Position numbers and translations under genes: made by a program. From Roseivirga sp. (GTDB taxonomy: Bacteria > Bacteroidota > Bacteroidia > Cytophagales > Cyclobacteriaceae), in NCBI GenBank assembly GCA_021404565.1, contig JAAWWF010000006.1, forward strand, positions 186,001-250,000: a DNA stretch of 64,000 nucleotides, written 5' to 3'. Shown here piece after piece: positions 1 through 10,313 of this stretch. Under the pieces are notes generated by a model, which was given only the letters and a program-made list of their open reading frames with translations, made no database searches and had not been told where the DNA came from. Each line of letters opens with the position of its first letter. Within the stretch, counting starts at the first letter, position 1.

Positions 1-1030
1 ACTTACCCGTTTTCCATACCGATTTCTCGGCTCTCTCTGGTTGTTTTGCTCCGAGGTTTTGCCCTACCAGGGTAGCAGCTGCATTGCTCATACCCCAGGC
101 AGGCATCAGGGTAAACATGATTACCCTGATGGAGATACCATAACCTGCCAGCACAGCGCTTCCGAATTCTGACATAATACGTGTCAGGAAAACCCAGCTG
201 GAGGTAGCAATTAAAAACTGCCCTATGCCTCCCATAGAAACCTTGATCAGGTTCCACATAATGTCTGCCCTGAAAACGATGTCTTTGAGCGTCACCTTAA
301 TACGACTCCAGCCAAAGAAGAGTACCATTAACTGACCCACTACGGCAATACCGCGTCCGATAGTAGTAGCGATGGCTGCTCCCTCTACACCATAGGCAGG
401 AATAGGGCCTAATCCGAAGATAAAAATCGGATCAAGAATGATATTCAGACCATTTGAAATTACGAGCATCCACATAGCAATGGACGCATCACCTGCTCCT
501 CTGAAAATGGCATTGATCAGGAATAGTAAAACTACTGTGATGCTTCCGCCCATCAAGACTCGGGTGTATCCATAGCCCTCTGCTATCAAATCTGGTTCAC
601 CCCCCATAAGGCCGAGTATTTCTTTAGGAAATATGATCCCGAGCGAACCTATGACAACTGCCACGATGGTGCCCAGAATAATTACCTGAACTCCCGCTTT
701 AGAGGCTCCTTCGGTGTCGTTTTCGCCTATTCTGCGAGCGACAAGGGCCGTTGCTGCCATACTCAGACCTATGGCTACCGCATAGACAAGTGTAATCACG
801 GATTCAGTCAGTACCACGGTAGCAATAGCATTGGTGCTTACCCGTGATACAAATATCATATCTACCAAAGCAAAGGTAGATTCCATGAGCATTTCGAGGA
901 TCATGGGTACAGAGAGCATGAAAATTGCTCTTCGGATGCTGCCGGTCGTAAAGCTTTGCTCTTTTCCGGTAAGTGCGATTTTGAGGTATTGAAAAAACCT
1001 CTTTATAGAAAGTTTAGATTGTTGCGTCAT
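1..1030 (-). CDS. MATE family efflux transporter (partial, N-terminal part)
   Basis: The reading frame starts at the ATG at 1030-1028 and stays open to the window edge, giving about 343 residues of a family that is usually near 450, so the C-terminal quarter lies outside the window. The translation has the alternating hydrophobic segments of a multidrug and toxic compound extrusion carrier. It includes a first helix region containing LSVPMILEMLMESTF, a loop with ALVARRIGENDTEGA and the second-half segment ATLVGQNLGAKQPERAEK; both loops are typical of the two homologous MATE halves. Such inner-membrane proteins export cationic drugs in exchange for Na+ or H+. The substrate is unknown. Family assignment is firm. 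Confidence 0.9.
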   Translation of the reverse strand, partial: MTQQSKLSIKRFFQYLKIALTGKEQSFTTGSIRRAIFMLSVPMILEMLMESTFALVDMIFVSRVSTNAIATVVLTESVITLVYAVAIGLSMAATALVARRIGENDTEGASKAGVQVIILGTIVAVVIGSLGIIFPKEILGLMGGEPDLIAEGYGYTRVLMGGSITVVLLFLINAIFRGAGDASIAMWMLVISNGLNIILDPIFIFGLGPIPAYGVEGAAIATTIGRGIAVVGQLMVLFFGWSRIKVTLKDIVFRADIMWNLIKVSMGGIGQFLIATSSWVFLTRIMSEFGSAVLAGYGISIRVIMFTLMPAWGMSNAAATLVGQNLGAKQPERAEKSVWKTGK

Positions 1031-1186
1031 TAAATTGAGAATTATGTATTGAAAAAAAAGTGTAGGGTACCCGGTTATTTGCAGGCCGGGGGGGTGACCA
1101 TCGCACTGGGGGCGGATATGGTAAACACAATTCTCATAGCTTCATGATGTTGCAAATGTGCAGCTTTTTTTCGGAAGTCCAAACGA

Positions 1187-1882
1187 CTAAACGTATTTGC
1201 TCAATAAAATTTCTTTGAGTATGGGCAATCCTACGGTAGCTTTTTCGGTGATAAACTGAAAATTCGGTTCTTCTCCAATACCAGGTTTATTGGGGTCTAC
1301 GAGGAATACGGGGGTGTTTGGCCGTGTGTCATTAACCAGGCCTGCTGCAGGATATACCACCAGGGAAGTGCCGACCACCAGGAGAATGTCTGCAGCCCGT
1401 GTTATGCCAACCGCCTGATCCATCATGGGTACCGCCTCTCCAAACCACACAATATTGGGCCTGAGCTGAGAGCCTTTTTCACAGAGGTTCCCCAGCTTGA
1501 GTTCCCAATGGTCCATATCATATATGAGGGATTCATCCACAGAACTGCGGCATTGCATCAGCTGTCCGTGGAGGTGCAGTACATGACTGGAGCCCGCCTG
1601 TTCATGCAGGTTGTCTACGTTTTGGGTAATGATACTGACATCAAAGTGTTCTTCGAGCTCTTTGAGTACAATATGCCCCCTATTGGGGCTTACCTCCATG
1701 GCCTGCTTTCTTCGCTGATTGTAAAACTCCATGACCAGTTCAGGGTTGGCCCTCCAGCCTTCAGGAGTGGCTACTTCCATTACATCATGGCCTTCCCATA
1801 AGCCATTGGAATCTCTGAAGGTTCTCAGGCCGCTTTCGGCACTGATTCCTGCTCCCGTCAATACAACCAGTTTCTTTTTCAT
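1187..1882 (-). CDS. cobB: NAD-dependent protein deacylase, SIR2 family (class III-like)
   Basis: 231 residues. The Rossmann signature GAGISAESGLRTFRD lies near residues 10-24, TQNVDNLHEQAG at 86-97, the catalytic His at 105 in HLHG, and VGTSLVVYPAAG near the C terminus. Y54 and R57 (FYNQRR) match the Tyr-x-x-Arg pair that gives class III sirtuins such as SIRT5 and CobB their desuccinylase activity. The zinc module keeps only one Cys at each position (C111, C134) instead of two CxxC pairs, so structural zinc binding is doubtful; other Bacteroidota members are similar. It should remove acyl groups from lysines using NAD. It stands alone between a MATE gene and a divergent secreted-protein gene. 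Confidence 0.92.
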   Translation of the reverse strand: MKKKLVVLTGAGISAESGLRTFRDSNGLWEGHDVMEVATPEGWRANPELVMEFYNQRRKQAMEVSPNRGHIVLKELEEHFDVSIITQNVDNLHEQAGSSHVLHLHGQLMQCRSSVDESLIYDMDHWELKLGNLCEKGSQLRPNIVWFGEAVPMMDQAVGITRAADILLVVGTSLVVYPAAGLVNDTRPNTPVFLVDPNKPGIGEEPNFQFITEKATVGLPILKEILLSKYV

Positions 1883-1996
1883 AATGCAGGTTTAAATTAC
1901 TTAAACAATGGAAACAGCTACGCGTTTACCTTATAAGGCCTTAATATACGTGGTTAAATCAGGTATATTAAAGCATTGAGTTGTCTTCAATATAAC

Positions 1997-4900
1997 ATGC
2001 CCGGATCCGTTAGATTCTTCTTGCGCTATCAGCTTATGTATGCTCTCATACTGAGTGCTGTGTTTTCGGGTCAGATCCATGCTCAGACAGGCACCACCAA
2101 GGGCAAAGAGTTCTACATCAGCATGATGCCCAATGCATCAAATACAAACGACAATGAGGTAAAGGTTTTTCTCACAACACTCAATGATGCCAATGTGAGT
2201 ATTGAGGTGGTAAATCGTGAGTTTTCTCAGAGCTTTTTTATGACAGCCAACTCATCCTTTATCATCGATATTCCCGCTACATATTTTCCTTTTCAGTCTG
2301 AAGTAGCAGAGCAAATAGGGATTTATATAGAGGCTGATGCTGAAATCAGTGCTTTTGCCATCAATCAGGCTGCCGCTACTTCTGATGCCAGTATGATCTT
2401 ACCCTATGCATCTTTGGGGGATAACTATATGATTCACACCTATCAGGTGCCACCTCCCCAGACCAGTGTTACACCCAGCCAGTTTGTGGTACAGGCTACA
2501 GAGGATTCTACGATGGTGGAAATCAATTTCTCTGCAGATATAACGAGTCAAAGCCAGACCACCTATACTGCCGGACAGACCATTGAGGTGGAATTACATC
2601 GGGGAGAGCAGATTATATACTTTTCCACGGGCGACCTTACAGGCACAACGGTTCGTAGTAAAGCTGATCCCGGTGAACCCTGTAAGAAAGTTGCGGTCTT
2701 TGCAGGGCACGTAACCACCCTGGTAGGAGAAGAGGGAGCACCAGGGCCTGATCACCTCTATAACCAATTGTACCCGGTAGGTGATTGGGGAATGGAATAT
2801 GTGGCACTGCCGTTTGAAACCAGATTCTCCGGAGACCCTGTAAAAGTGCTGGCTGCCGAAAATAACACCACAGTGACCATAGATGGTAATGCTACCATTA
2901 CATTGAACAGGGGGGAATCGACCATATTCGACATCACGGCTCCTACTTATATAAGTGCCAGTAAACCCATTTCAGTACTGCAGCTTACCAAGGGCAGAAC
3001 GGTGGATAGTGGAATCCGTGGTAATGACTTTGCAGATCCATTTATGATGGCCTTGAGCCCTGCTAACCAGATCGTAAAAGAACTGGCCTTTTATATGATG
3101 ACAAACTTCAGAATGGAGCGTCATTATGTACAGGTGGTTACGCCTACTCAGGATCTGTCTGTGTTTGTCAATGATCAGGACTACAGTGACCGTTTCTCAC
3201 TTGTGCCTGGTAATCCTACTTATTCTCATGCCTCTTTTTCGCTCAACCCAGGGTTTTACACTATGTCTTCTCCCAATGGATTTGTGGCTCATGCCTACGC
3301 TTTTGGAGAAGCTGAGTCGATTGGTTATGCCCTGGGAGGTGATTTAGGAGATTTTGATGTGGAGGTCATTGATCCTCAGTTTGGTGAGGTGACGGGAGGG
3401 AATTTCACCGGAACGGTGTGCGAAGCATCTGACCTGACTTTCAGGGTGACCTCCGAAATCGACATTCTTAAACAAACCTACACCCAGTTTCAATGGGATA
3501 TGGGTAATGGTGACATTCTCTACGGAGATGAGGTGACCTATAAATTTCCAGGACCGGGTAGTTATCCTGTTCGCATGACGGCCTCGAAAGGAAGTAACCT
3601 GTGCAATAACCTGTTTGTAGACAGGCTTATAGAGGTAGTTCCTGATGGTGTGGAGGGAATCGAGGGACCCGAATCTGTTTGTCCTGACGTGCAGGATATC
3701 CTGTACACAGTGGTAGGAGATCTGCCTGATTATACCTACCAGTGGTTTGTTGATGGGGGAACTATTGATGGGAGTGATAAAGGACTGGATGTTGTGGTCG
3801 ATTGGAGTATCAATGAGCCCAACGCTCGGGTAAGGGTATTGGCAACTTCGCCTACGGGCTGCCTCAGTGATACAGTTGATTTACCTATTGTGCTCAATGA
3901 GTTTTTACAACCGGCTATACCACGAGGTTCCGATCAGCTCTGTTCGGTTGAGCTTGGTGGTATTGTCTATACTACGCCCAATGCTACGGGGTCAGTTTAT
4001 ACCTGGGAGGTAGAGGGCGGAACAATCGATGCTGGTCAAGGAACGAACACCGTTAGTGTGACCTGGGATGGGGTAGGAGTTCACTCCATCTGGTATGGAG
4101 AGAGTACCACTACCACGAGCAGTCTTTGTGATGGTGTTTCACCTAAACTGGAGGTGACCGTGTATGAGCCCTTGCTGACTGAGGCAAGCATAAATCTGGT
4201 ATCCTGTTTTGGCGAACCGGATGGAACTGCCACCATGAATAGCTCTGGTGGGCTGGCTCCTTATGCATACCAGTGGAGCTCTGGTGATACAGGGCCTGCA
4301 ATTACGCAAAAGACCGCTGGTTCTTATACCGTGACGGTCACGGATGACCTGGGCTGTGAATTGGTGGAGACCGTGGTGATCGCAGAGCCGCCTGTACTTT
4401 CCGGTTTTATGGATGTTCAGGATGCTGTCTGTAATGGAGAACGAGGCTTTGCAATTGCTCAGGTTGAAGGAGGTACAGCCCCCTATGTCTACGATTGGAG
4501 CACAGGAGTAACAACTTCCTCCAGCCAATTGGATGGCCTGTCCAGAGGTAGCTATTCGGTACGGATTACCGATGTAAATAACTGTGAGATTAATCTGAAC
4601 TTTTCCCTTGAGGAACCTGCCGCTTTGGAGGCTGAGTTTACCATGGAGCAGGCCTGCCCGGGAGTACCGGATGGAAGTCTGGCTTTGACTGTTTCAGGCG
4701 GAGTAGCTCCCTATACTTACAATTGGGAATTCAATCCGGCAGAGCGCTCAAACTTGTTGGGTGAGTTGACTGACGGCACCTATAAGGTAACTGTCATTGA
4801 TGGAGCCGGTTGCGAATTGGAGCTTACAGGATTGGTGACCAACGAGAGTCCTGTTGTACGCTTTCCAACCGCTTTTTCCCCAAATGGCGATGGCGTGAAT

Positions 4901-5131
4901 GATAAGTTCGAAGCTGTGTTTAACTGCGCGCTTGACTTCAATATGGTGGTTTATAACCGGTGGGGTAATGTGGTGTTCTTTTCCAGAAGTATTAATGAGG
5001 GCTGGGATGGTAACTTTGAAGGCAAACCTGCCCCTCCGGGTACCTATACCTATGACATCAGCTATGGCGGGGTATTAAACGGTATGCCTTTTACCGAGAC
5101 GGTCAGGGGCATTTTCAGACTAATGAGATAG
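1997..5131 (+). CDS. large secreted protein with IgGFc-binding-like region, SprB-type repeats and T9SS type B C-terminal domain
   Basis: 1,044 residues from the ATG at 1997; a TTG seven codons upstream is possible, but the ATG sits directly before the signal peptide (MYALILSAVFSGQIHAQ). The first 400 or so residues resemble the IgGFc-binding domain of secreted Bacteroidota proteins. A PKD-like segment follows (FQWDMGNGDILYGDE), then Ig-like units and three SprB-type repeats (for example SCFGEPDGTATMNSSGG and VTVTDDLGCEL). The last 85 residues are a CHU_C domain (FPTAFSPNGDGVNDKFE, VYNRWGNVVF, WDGNFEGKPAPPGTYTY), the type B sorting signal of the type IX system. It is likely a cell-surface adhesin or gliding-related protein; the ligand is unknown. 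Confidence 0.85.
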   Translation: MPGSVRFFLRYQLMYALILSAVFSGQIHAQTGTTKGKEFYISMMPNASNTNDNEVKVFLTTLNDANVSIEVVNREFSQSFFMTANSSFIIDIPATYFPFQSEVAEQIGIYIEADAEISAFAINQAAATSDASMILPYASLGDNYMIHTYQVPPPQTSVTPSQFVVQATEDSTMVEINFSADITSQSQTTYTAGQTIEVELHRGEQIIYFSTGDLTGTTVRSKADPGEPCKKVAVFAGHVTTLVGEEGAPGPDHLYNQLYPVGDWGMEYVALPFETRFSGDPVKVLAAENNTTVTIDGNATITLNRGESTIFDITAPTYISASKPISVLQLTKGRTVDSGIRGNDFADPFMMALSPANQIVKELAFYMMTNFRMERHYVQVVTPTQDLSVFVNDQDYSDRFSLVPGNPTYSHASFSLNPGFYTMSSPNGFVAHAYAFGEAESIGYALGGDLGDFDVEVIDPQFGEVTGGNFTGTVCEASDLTFRVTSEIDILKQTYTQFQWDMGNGDILYGDEVTYKFPGPGSYPVRMTASKGSNLCNNLFVDRLIEVVPDGVEGIEGPESVCPDVQDILYTVVGDLPDYTYQWFVDGGTIDGSDKGLDVVVDWSINEPNARVRVLATSPTGCLSDTVDLPIVLNEFLQPAIPRGSDQLCSVELGGIVYTTPNATGSVYTWEVEGGTIDAGQGTNTVSVTWDGVGVHSIWYGESTTTTSSLCDGVSPKLEVTVYEPLLTEASINLVSCFGEPDGTATMNSSGGLAPYAYQWSSGDTGPAITQKTAGSYTVTVTDDLGCELVETVVIAEPPVLSGFMDVQDAVCNGERGFAIAQVEGGTAPYVYDWSTGVTTSSSQLDGLSRGSYSVRITDVNNCEINLNFSLEEPAALEAEFTMEQACPGVPDGSLALTVSGGVAPYTYNWEFNPAERSNLLGELTDGTYKVTVIDGAGCELELTGLVTNESPVVRFPTAFSPNGDGVNDKFEAVFNCALDFNMVVYNRWGNVVFFSRSINEGWDGNFEGKPAPPGTYTYDISYGGVLNGMPFTETVRGIFRLMR

Positions 5132-5159
5132 TCTCGGGATCAGGAACAACTGAGTCAAC

Positions 5160-5705
5160 TCAAATCTTCAACTCTTCCCGGTTTTCTGCCAGCACATTGA
5201 TGATAAATTGAATGTGCTCTGTAATGTCCACGCCCAGCAGGTCTACACCTGCCTGTATCTCATCTCTTTCTACCTTAGCGGCAAAGCTCTTGGTCTTTAG
5301 CTTTTTCTTGACGGATTTCGGAGTCAATCCTTCAATGCCTCCGGGCCTCACCTGGCAGCAGGCAATGATAAAACCTGTCAGCTCATCACAGGCGAGCAGG
5401 CCTTTGTCCAGGCGGGTGTCATATGAAACACCCCACTTGGTGTAGTGGGCAGAAATGGCATGAGCAATCTTTTCTTCCCCCTTCTCCCGCAGCATGGCCA
5501 CAATTCTATTGGGATGCTCTTCGGGGTAAGCCTCATAGTCAGCATCGTGAAGCATGCCCGTAACGGCCCATTCTTCAGCATCTTCTTGGAAATGGCTGCC
5601 ATAGGCTTCCATTACCAGTTCTACACTTCGGGCATGTCTGAGCAGACTGTCTCCTTTGGTCATGGAAACAAGAATTTCTTTAGCTTCTTCTCTGGTCATG
5701 TTCAT
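5160..5705 (-). CDS. HD-domain hydrolase
   Basis: 181 residues with an HD metal-dependent phosphohydrolase signature: HARSVELVMEAYG, then LHDADYE near residue 52, and a later HAISAH segment that can supply further metal ligands. It belongs to the family of short standalone HD proteins often annotated as predicted hydrolases; the substrate is not known. A second Met at residue 3 gives an alternative start. It converges with the large secreted-protein gene (28-bp gap) and lies downstream of topA in the same direction, so it could be transcribed from the topA promoter. Confidence 0.8.
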   Translation of the reverse strand: MNMTREEAKEILVSMTKGDSLLRHARSVELVMEAYGSHFQEDAEEWAVTGMLHDADYEAYPEEHPNRIVAMLREKGEEKIAHAISAHYTKWGVSYDTRLDKGLLACDELTGFIIACCQVRPGGIEGLTPKSVKKKLKTKSFAAKVERDEIQAGVDLLGVDITEHIQFIINVLAENREELKI

Positions 5706-5761
5706 TGATATTTTGGCCGTGATTCAAATCAATGGGCGAATAGCTGCACGAAAATTAACGA

Positions 5762-8281
5762 CTACTTTTTCTTGGCTTTCGCTTTGGGCTTGGCCTTAGC
5801 TCTCGGCTTTTTCTTGGGAGTATTCTTTTCAATCAGTGCTTTGGCTTCATCCAGGCTCATTTTTGAAACGTCCACCGTTTTAGCCAGTTCTACTTTTACA
5901 CGGCCTTTGATCACATTGTGCCTGCCCCAGCGTGCTTTTTCAACCCTGATGCCTTCGTCTTCCCAATTGTGAATGACCTTATCAATTTCCTTCTGGATTT
6001 TATCTTCAATCAGCTCCACAATGTCTTTGTCAGAAAGGTTATCCCAGTCGTACTTTTTATTGACATTGATGAACATATTGTTCCATTTGATAAATGGTCC
6101 AAAACGTCCTTTACCTTTCTGAACAGGCAGCTCTTTGTATACATAGATTGGGGCATCTGCCTCAAGCTTGGCTTTCACCAATACAATGGCCTCATCTAAC
6201 GAGATGGTTAACGGATCGGCATCAGGGGGAAGAGAAACAAATTTGTCTTCGTATTTAATATAAGGACCAAATCTTCCTATAGCGGCTGTCATGGCCTTTC
6301 CTTCAAATTCCCCGATATCACGAGGAAGTTTGAAGAGCTCCATCGCTTCATCCAGCGTTATGTTTTCGATAAACTGACCTTTCAGCAGGCTCGCGAACTT
6401 TGGCTTTTCGGCATCTTCATCCTCTGTATTGGTTTCACCTATCTGCACAATAGGGCCAAACCTTCCCAGTCTTGCAATTACCGGTCTGCCACTCTCAGGG
6501 TCTACACCCAGTTCACGTTGTGAACCAACCTCACTGCGATCTATCTGCTCAGTGTCTTCTACTTTTTTGTGGAAACCACCGTAGAAAGTATCGATCATTT
6601 TGTCCCATTGCATATAGCCCTGGGCTATCTGATCAAATTCTTCTTCTACACGCGCTGTGAATGAAAAATCAATCACATTGGGGAAGTGGCTGACCAGAAA
6701 ATCATTCACCACCATAGCGATATTGGTAGGGAAGAGCTTGGCTTTTTCCGCACCGGTTATCTCAGTTCTGGTGGCAGTCGCTACCTGATTGTTTCTGAGG
6801 GTTAATTCCTGATAGTTACGATTCACACCATCCCGGTTTTCTTTAAGCACATACTCGCGCTTTTGAATGGTAGATATGGTAGGAGCATAAGTAGACGGTC
6901 TTCCGATGCCCATCTCCTCGAGTTTCTTCACCAGACTGGCTTCTGTATATCTTGCTGCCGGACGGCTGAAACCTTCCTTCGCCACCATGTTTCTCAGAGC
7001 AAGTCCTTGTCCTATGTTTAGCGGAGGCAGCATTCCTTTTACCTCATCACCAGAATCCTCATCATCAGAAGACTCGATATAAACCTTCAGAAAACCTTCG
7101 AAAGTAATTACCTCACCCTGAGCCACAAGGGTCTTGTCGTTACCCGAGATAGCTATTGTAGCAACAGTCTTTTCCAGACGTGCATCGGCCATTTGAGAGG
7201 CAATGGCCCTTTTCCAGATCAGGTCGTAGAGCCTCTGCTCGTTGTAATTCGCGCCAGCTCTATGGTCAGCAAAGTTAGTAGGGCGTACTGCTTCGTGTGC
7301 CTCCTGTGCAGATTGTGATTTGGTTTTGAACCTGCGTGTCTGCACAAAATCCTCGCCATAGGCACTGGTAATTTCGTTTACTGCTCCGTTGACAGCTTCC
7401 TGCGAAAGATTCACAGAATCTGTTCTCATATAAGAGATCTTACCGGCTTCATACAGTCGCTGTGCGAGCGACATGGTTTGCGAAACCGAAAAGCTTAGTT
7501 TTCTACTGGCTTCCTGCTGTAGGGTAGAGGTGGTAAATGGTGGAGCAGGCGTTCTTTTGCCCGGCTTTTTTTCCAGGTTTTGAATGGTGAAGTCAGCACC
7601 AATACAATCTGATAAAAATTGATGTGCTTCAGTTTCTGTACTGAATTTCTTTGGTAACTCGGCCTTTAGCTCACGACCACCATCCAGGTTGAAAATTGCG
7701 GTTACCTTATAAGAGGAGACAGGATTGAATTTATCCACTTCTCTTTCTCTATCCACTACGAGTCTAACCGCAACAGACTGTACACGGCCAGCTGAGAGAC
7801 CGCGTTTAATTTTTTTCCAGAGTACCGGTGAGAGCTCAAATCCCACCAGTCTGTCGAGTACTCTTCTGGCCTGCTGTGCATTCACCAGATCGCCATCAAT
7901 TTGCCTTGGGTTGGCAATGGCATTCAATACTGCGTTTTTGGTAATCTCCCTGAAGACGATCCGCCTGGTATTGTCGTCAGTGAGCTTCAAAGCCTCTTTT
8001 AAGTGCCAACTGATGGCTTCTCCTTCGCGGTCATCATCACTCGCGAGGTAGATGGTTTCAGACTGCTTGACTAACTTTCTGAGATTCTTAATCACATCCT
8101 TTTTGTCGGGGGTCACTACATAAGTAGGTACAAATCCATTTTCAATATCAATGGCCTTGTCACCCTTGGGCAGGTCTCTTACATGGCCGTAACTGGAAAC
8201 TACTTTAAAGTCTTTCCCCAGGTATCCTTCAATCGTTTTTGCCTTGGCGGGAGACTCTACAATGACTAGATTTTTTGACAT
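5762..8281 (-). CDS. topA: DNA topoisomerase I (type IA)
   Basis: 839 residues, full length for the Bacteroidota form. The N-terminal Toprim domain starts with LVIVESPAKAKTIEGYLG and carries the acidic SDDDREGEA motif at 81-89. The DNA-cleaving tyrosine is Y284 in KISYMRTDS. After the core, the usual Cys4 zinc fingers are replaced by four C-terminal repeats with the theme GRFGP (RLGRFGPIVQIG, AIGRFGPYIKY, GKGRFGPFIKW, then a weaker RWGRHN). A Lys-rich tail ends the protein. It relaxes negative supercoils behind transcription and replication forks. Confidence 0.97.
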   Translation of the reverse strand: MSKNLVIVESPAKAKTIEGYLGKDFKVVSSYGHVRDLPKGDKAIDIENGFVPTYVVTPDKKDVIKNLRKLVKQSETIYLASDDDREGEAISWHLKEALKLTDDNTRRIVFREITKNAVLNAIANPRQIDGDLVNAQQARRVLDRLVGFELSPVLWKKIKRGLSAGRVQSVAVRLVVDREREVDKFNPVSSYKVTAIFNLDGGRELKAELPKKFSTETEAHQFLSDCIGADFTIQNLEKKPGKRTPAPPFTTSTLQQEASRKLSFSVSQTMSLAQRLYEAGKISYMRTDSVNLSQEAVNGAVNEITSAYGEDFVQTRRFKTKSQSAQEAHEAVRPTNFADHRAGANYNEQRLYDLIWKRAIASQMADARLEKTVATIAISGNDKTLVAQGEVITFEGFLKVYIESSDDEDSGDEVKGMLPPLNIGQGLALRNMVAKEGFSRPAARYTEASLVKKLEEMGIGRPSTYAPTISTIQKREYVLKENRDGVNRNYQELTLRNNQVATATRTEITGAEKAKLFPTNIAMVVNDFLVSHFPNVIDFSFTARVEEEFDQIAQGYMQWDKMIDTFYGGFHKKVEDTEQIDRSEVGSQRELGVDPESGRPVIARLGRFGPIVQIGETNTEDEDAEKPKFASLLKGQFIENITLDEAMELFKLPRDIGEFEGKAMTAAIGRFGPYIKYEDKFVSLPPDADPLTISLDEAIVLVKAKLEADAPIYVYKELPVQKGKGRFGPFIKWNNMFINVNKKYDWDNLSDKDIVELIEDKIQKEIDKVIHNWEDEGIRVEKARWGRHNVIKGRVKVELAKTVDVSKMSLDEAKALIEKNTPKKKPRAKAKPKAKAKKK

Positions 8282-8427
8282 AAATTCAGGTGATTCTAAA
8301 ATTTGAGCGTTTCAAAGATGCGCATAAAACTTTCAAAAAAACAAGAGAAACAGCTTTTACCCTTGCCGGGGGTATATGATAATGTTTATTTATACGTTCT
8401 TCATGGCATAACTGGAAGTGATACGAA

Positions 8428-8922
8428 ATGGTTAAAAATATTTTCCTGATCCGGCATGCAGAAGCGCTCGCTCCGGAGATAGGACAGCGCGACTTTGACA
8501 GAAGGCTCAGTGAAACCGGGCGAAAACAAGCTTTGATTCTGGGTGAACATATTCACTCGCTTGATTTGTCCATTCAGGCAATTTATACGAGTCCCTCATT
8601 CAGAACCCTGGAGACTACTCTGCAGCTTACCAGCCAGCTGGATGAAAAACCCAGGGTAATTGAGGCGGAAGAGTATTATAGTGCTACCCAAAAGCTCATG
8701 CTGGCCGCCATAGCCCGGCTCGATGACCTGTTTGATTCTGTTTGTGTAATTGCACATAATCCTGCCATAGCCTATGTGTTTGAGCATTTTACGGGCGGTT
8801 TGGGTACCTCATTTTCTCCGGCCACCTGTGCCTGGTTACAGTTTCCTTTTGAGCATTGGCAGGAGCTATCAAGTGATACTGGTGAGGTGAAGGATTTCTA
8901 CTATCCGGGCAGAATGGAATAA
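8428..8922 (+). CDS. SixA-like histidine phosphatase
   Basis: 164 residues of the histidine phosphatase superfamily, branch I. The catalytic RHA motif is at residues 9-11 (FLIRHAEA), and the second active-site His is in CVIAHNPAIAYV. The short form without the long insertions of phosphoglycerate mutase matches SixA, which removes phosphate from phosphohistidine in phosphorelay proteins. The substrate here is inferred only. It is divergent from topA and precedes the polyamine genes with a gap of about 110 bp, so co-transcription is uncertain. Confidence 0.82.
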   Translation: MVKNIFLIRHAEALAPEIGQRDFDRRLSETGRKQALILGEHIHSLDLSIQAIYTSPSFRTLETTLQLTSQLDEKPRVIEAEEYYSATQKLMLAAIARLDDLFDSVCVIAHNPAIAYVFEHFTGGLGTSFSPATCAWLQFPFEHWQELSSDTGEVKDFYYPGRME

Positions 8923-9032
8923 TTAGAATTTCTTATTTGGAATAATTCGTCCAAAGGGCAGATATTTGCGGGCATTGAGATAAGGCCGGAAAGGTGCCTT
9001 GCTTAGCTAACCCTGTGAAATAAGATAATACT

Positions 9033-10313
9033 ATGGCTTCTTTGGGCAGACATATTATAGTAGAGTACTACGACTGTGATCCTCAGCTGATGAACGATGT
9101 CGTTCATATAGAGGAGAGCATGCAGCATGCGGCAGAAACTGCCGGGGCTACTATTATTAACTCCACTTTCCATCATTTCTCACCTTACGGGGTTTCAGGA
9201 GTAGTGGTAATACAGGAGAGCCATCTGGCCATTCATACCTGGCCTGAGTATGGTTATGCTTCTGTAGACCTGTTTACCTGCGGGGGAGAGGTGGATCCCT
9301 GGGTGGCCTACCGTGAATTGAAGTCACTCTTTAAAGCAGGGCACGGTTCAGCAGTAGAGCTCTCCAGAGGAGAAATGGCCTTGCTTCACGAAAAAGAATT
9401 TGATGTAAAAGACTTACGCGATCATAAAAGCCACAAAGACGGAACCCCGGTCAGAACCCGTGATGTCTGGTTTACAGAGAGAGATGACAGAATAGCACTT
9501 TCTTTAAAGCATGATGGCAAGTTGTTCTCCGAAAAATCTGACTTTCAGAAGGTAGATGTCTATGACACCCGTGCCTACGGTAAGATGCTAACACTGGATG
9601 GGATGGTAATGACCACTGAGAAGGACGAATATGTGTATCATGAAATGATTACCCATGTACCAATGCTTACGCATCCAAACCCCAAAAGAGCTCTGATTAT
9701 TGGTGGAGGTGATGGCGGCACGGCCAGGGAGCTGCTGCGACACGAAAACCTGGATGAGGTTGTGATGGTAGAAATTGATCAGGTGGTGATAGATGCCTGC
9801 AAAGAGCATTTGCCCGAAATAGCAGTAGCTCTTGATCATGAGCGCCTTACTTTGCTCGTAGAAGATGGCTTAAAATATGTAGCTGAAGCGGCTGATGAAA
9901 GCTTTGACCTGGTCATTGTAGACTCTACAGATCCGGTAGGGCCGGCTGAGGGACTTTTTAGCAAGACTTTTTATGAAGGAGTACACCGGATATTGAAAAA
10001 GGATGGGGTTATGGTTACCCAAAGCGAATCGCCTCGCTTTAATCAGAAGGTATTCAAGGAGATCTATCAGGTGTATGGAGAAATATTCGGGGCGGGGCAG
10101 GTTCATTGCTATCTGGCTTATATTCCTACTTATCCAACCGGGATGTGGTCTTTCTCTTATTCATCTAAGGGTGAGACGGACCCAATAAAACACTTCAACG
10201 ATTCTGCTTCTGAGCAGTTCTCTAAGAAACATGGACTGAAGTATTATAACGAGGCCATCCATCAGGCGGCTTTTGCCCTGCCTGGTTTTGTAAAGGAAAT
10301 GCTGAATGAGTAA
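9033..10313 (+). CDS. speDE: fused S-adenosylmethionine decarboxylase / spermidine synthase
   Basis: 426 residues that join two polyamine enzymes. Residues 1-120 are a prokaryotic AdoMet decarboxylase: self-cleavage at E62-S63 would make the pyruvoyl group ([12 protein letters not shown]), with H68 and C83 as processing and catalytic residues. Residues 145-426 are an aminopropyltransferase: [11 protein letters not shown] at 224-234 binds decarboxylated AdoMet, and [13 protein letters not shown] is the conserved loop with the catalytic Asp. One polypeptide would thus make decarboxylated AdoMet and transfer its aminopropyl group to putrescine to give spermidine. The stop overlaps the start of the agmatinase-family gene by 8 bp, which suggests translational coupling. 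Confidence 0.92.
   Translation: MASLGRHIIVEYYDCDPQLMNDVVHIEESMQHAAETAGATIINSTFHHFSPYGVSGVVVIQESHLAIHTWPEYGYASVDLFTCGGEVDPWVAYRELKSLFKAGHGSAVELSRGEMALLHEKEFDVKDLRDHKSHKDGTPVRTRDVWFTERDDRIALSLKHDGKLFSEKSDFQKVDVYDTRAYGKMLTLDGMVMTTEKDEYVYHEMITHVPMLTHPNPKRALIIGGGDGGTARELLRHENLDEVVMVEIDQVVIDACKEHLPEIAVALDHERLTLLVEDGLKYVAEAADESFDLVIVDSTDPVGPAEGLFSKTFYEGVHRILKKDGVMVTQSESPRFNQKVFKEIYQVYGEIFGAGQVHCYLAYIPTYPTGMWSFSYSSKGETDPIKHFNDSASEQFSKKHGLKYYNEAIHQAAFALPGFVKEMLNE

Noticed and set aside
4139-4528. 129-codon minus-strand frame inside the large secreted-protein gene
   Set aside because: Antisense shadow of SprB-type repeats; the plus-strand protein has clear domains across the region.
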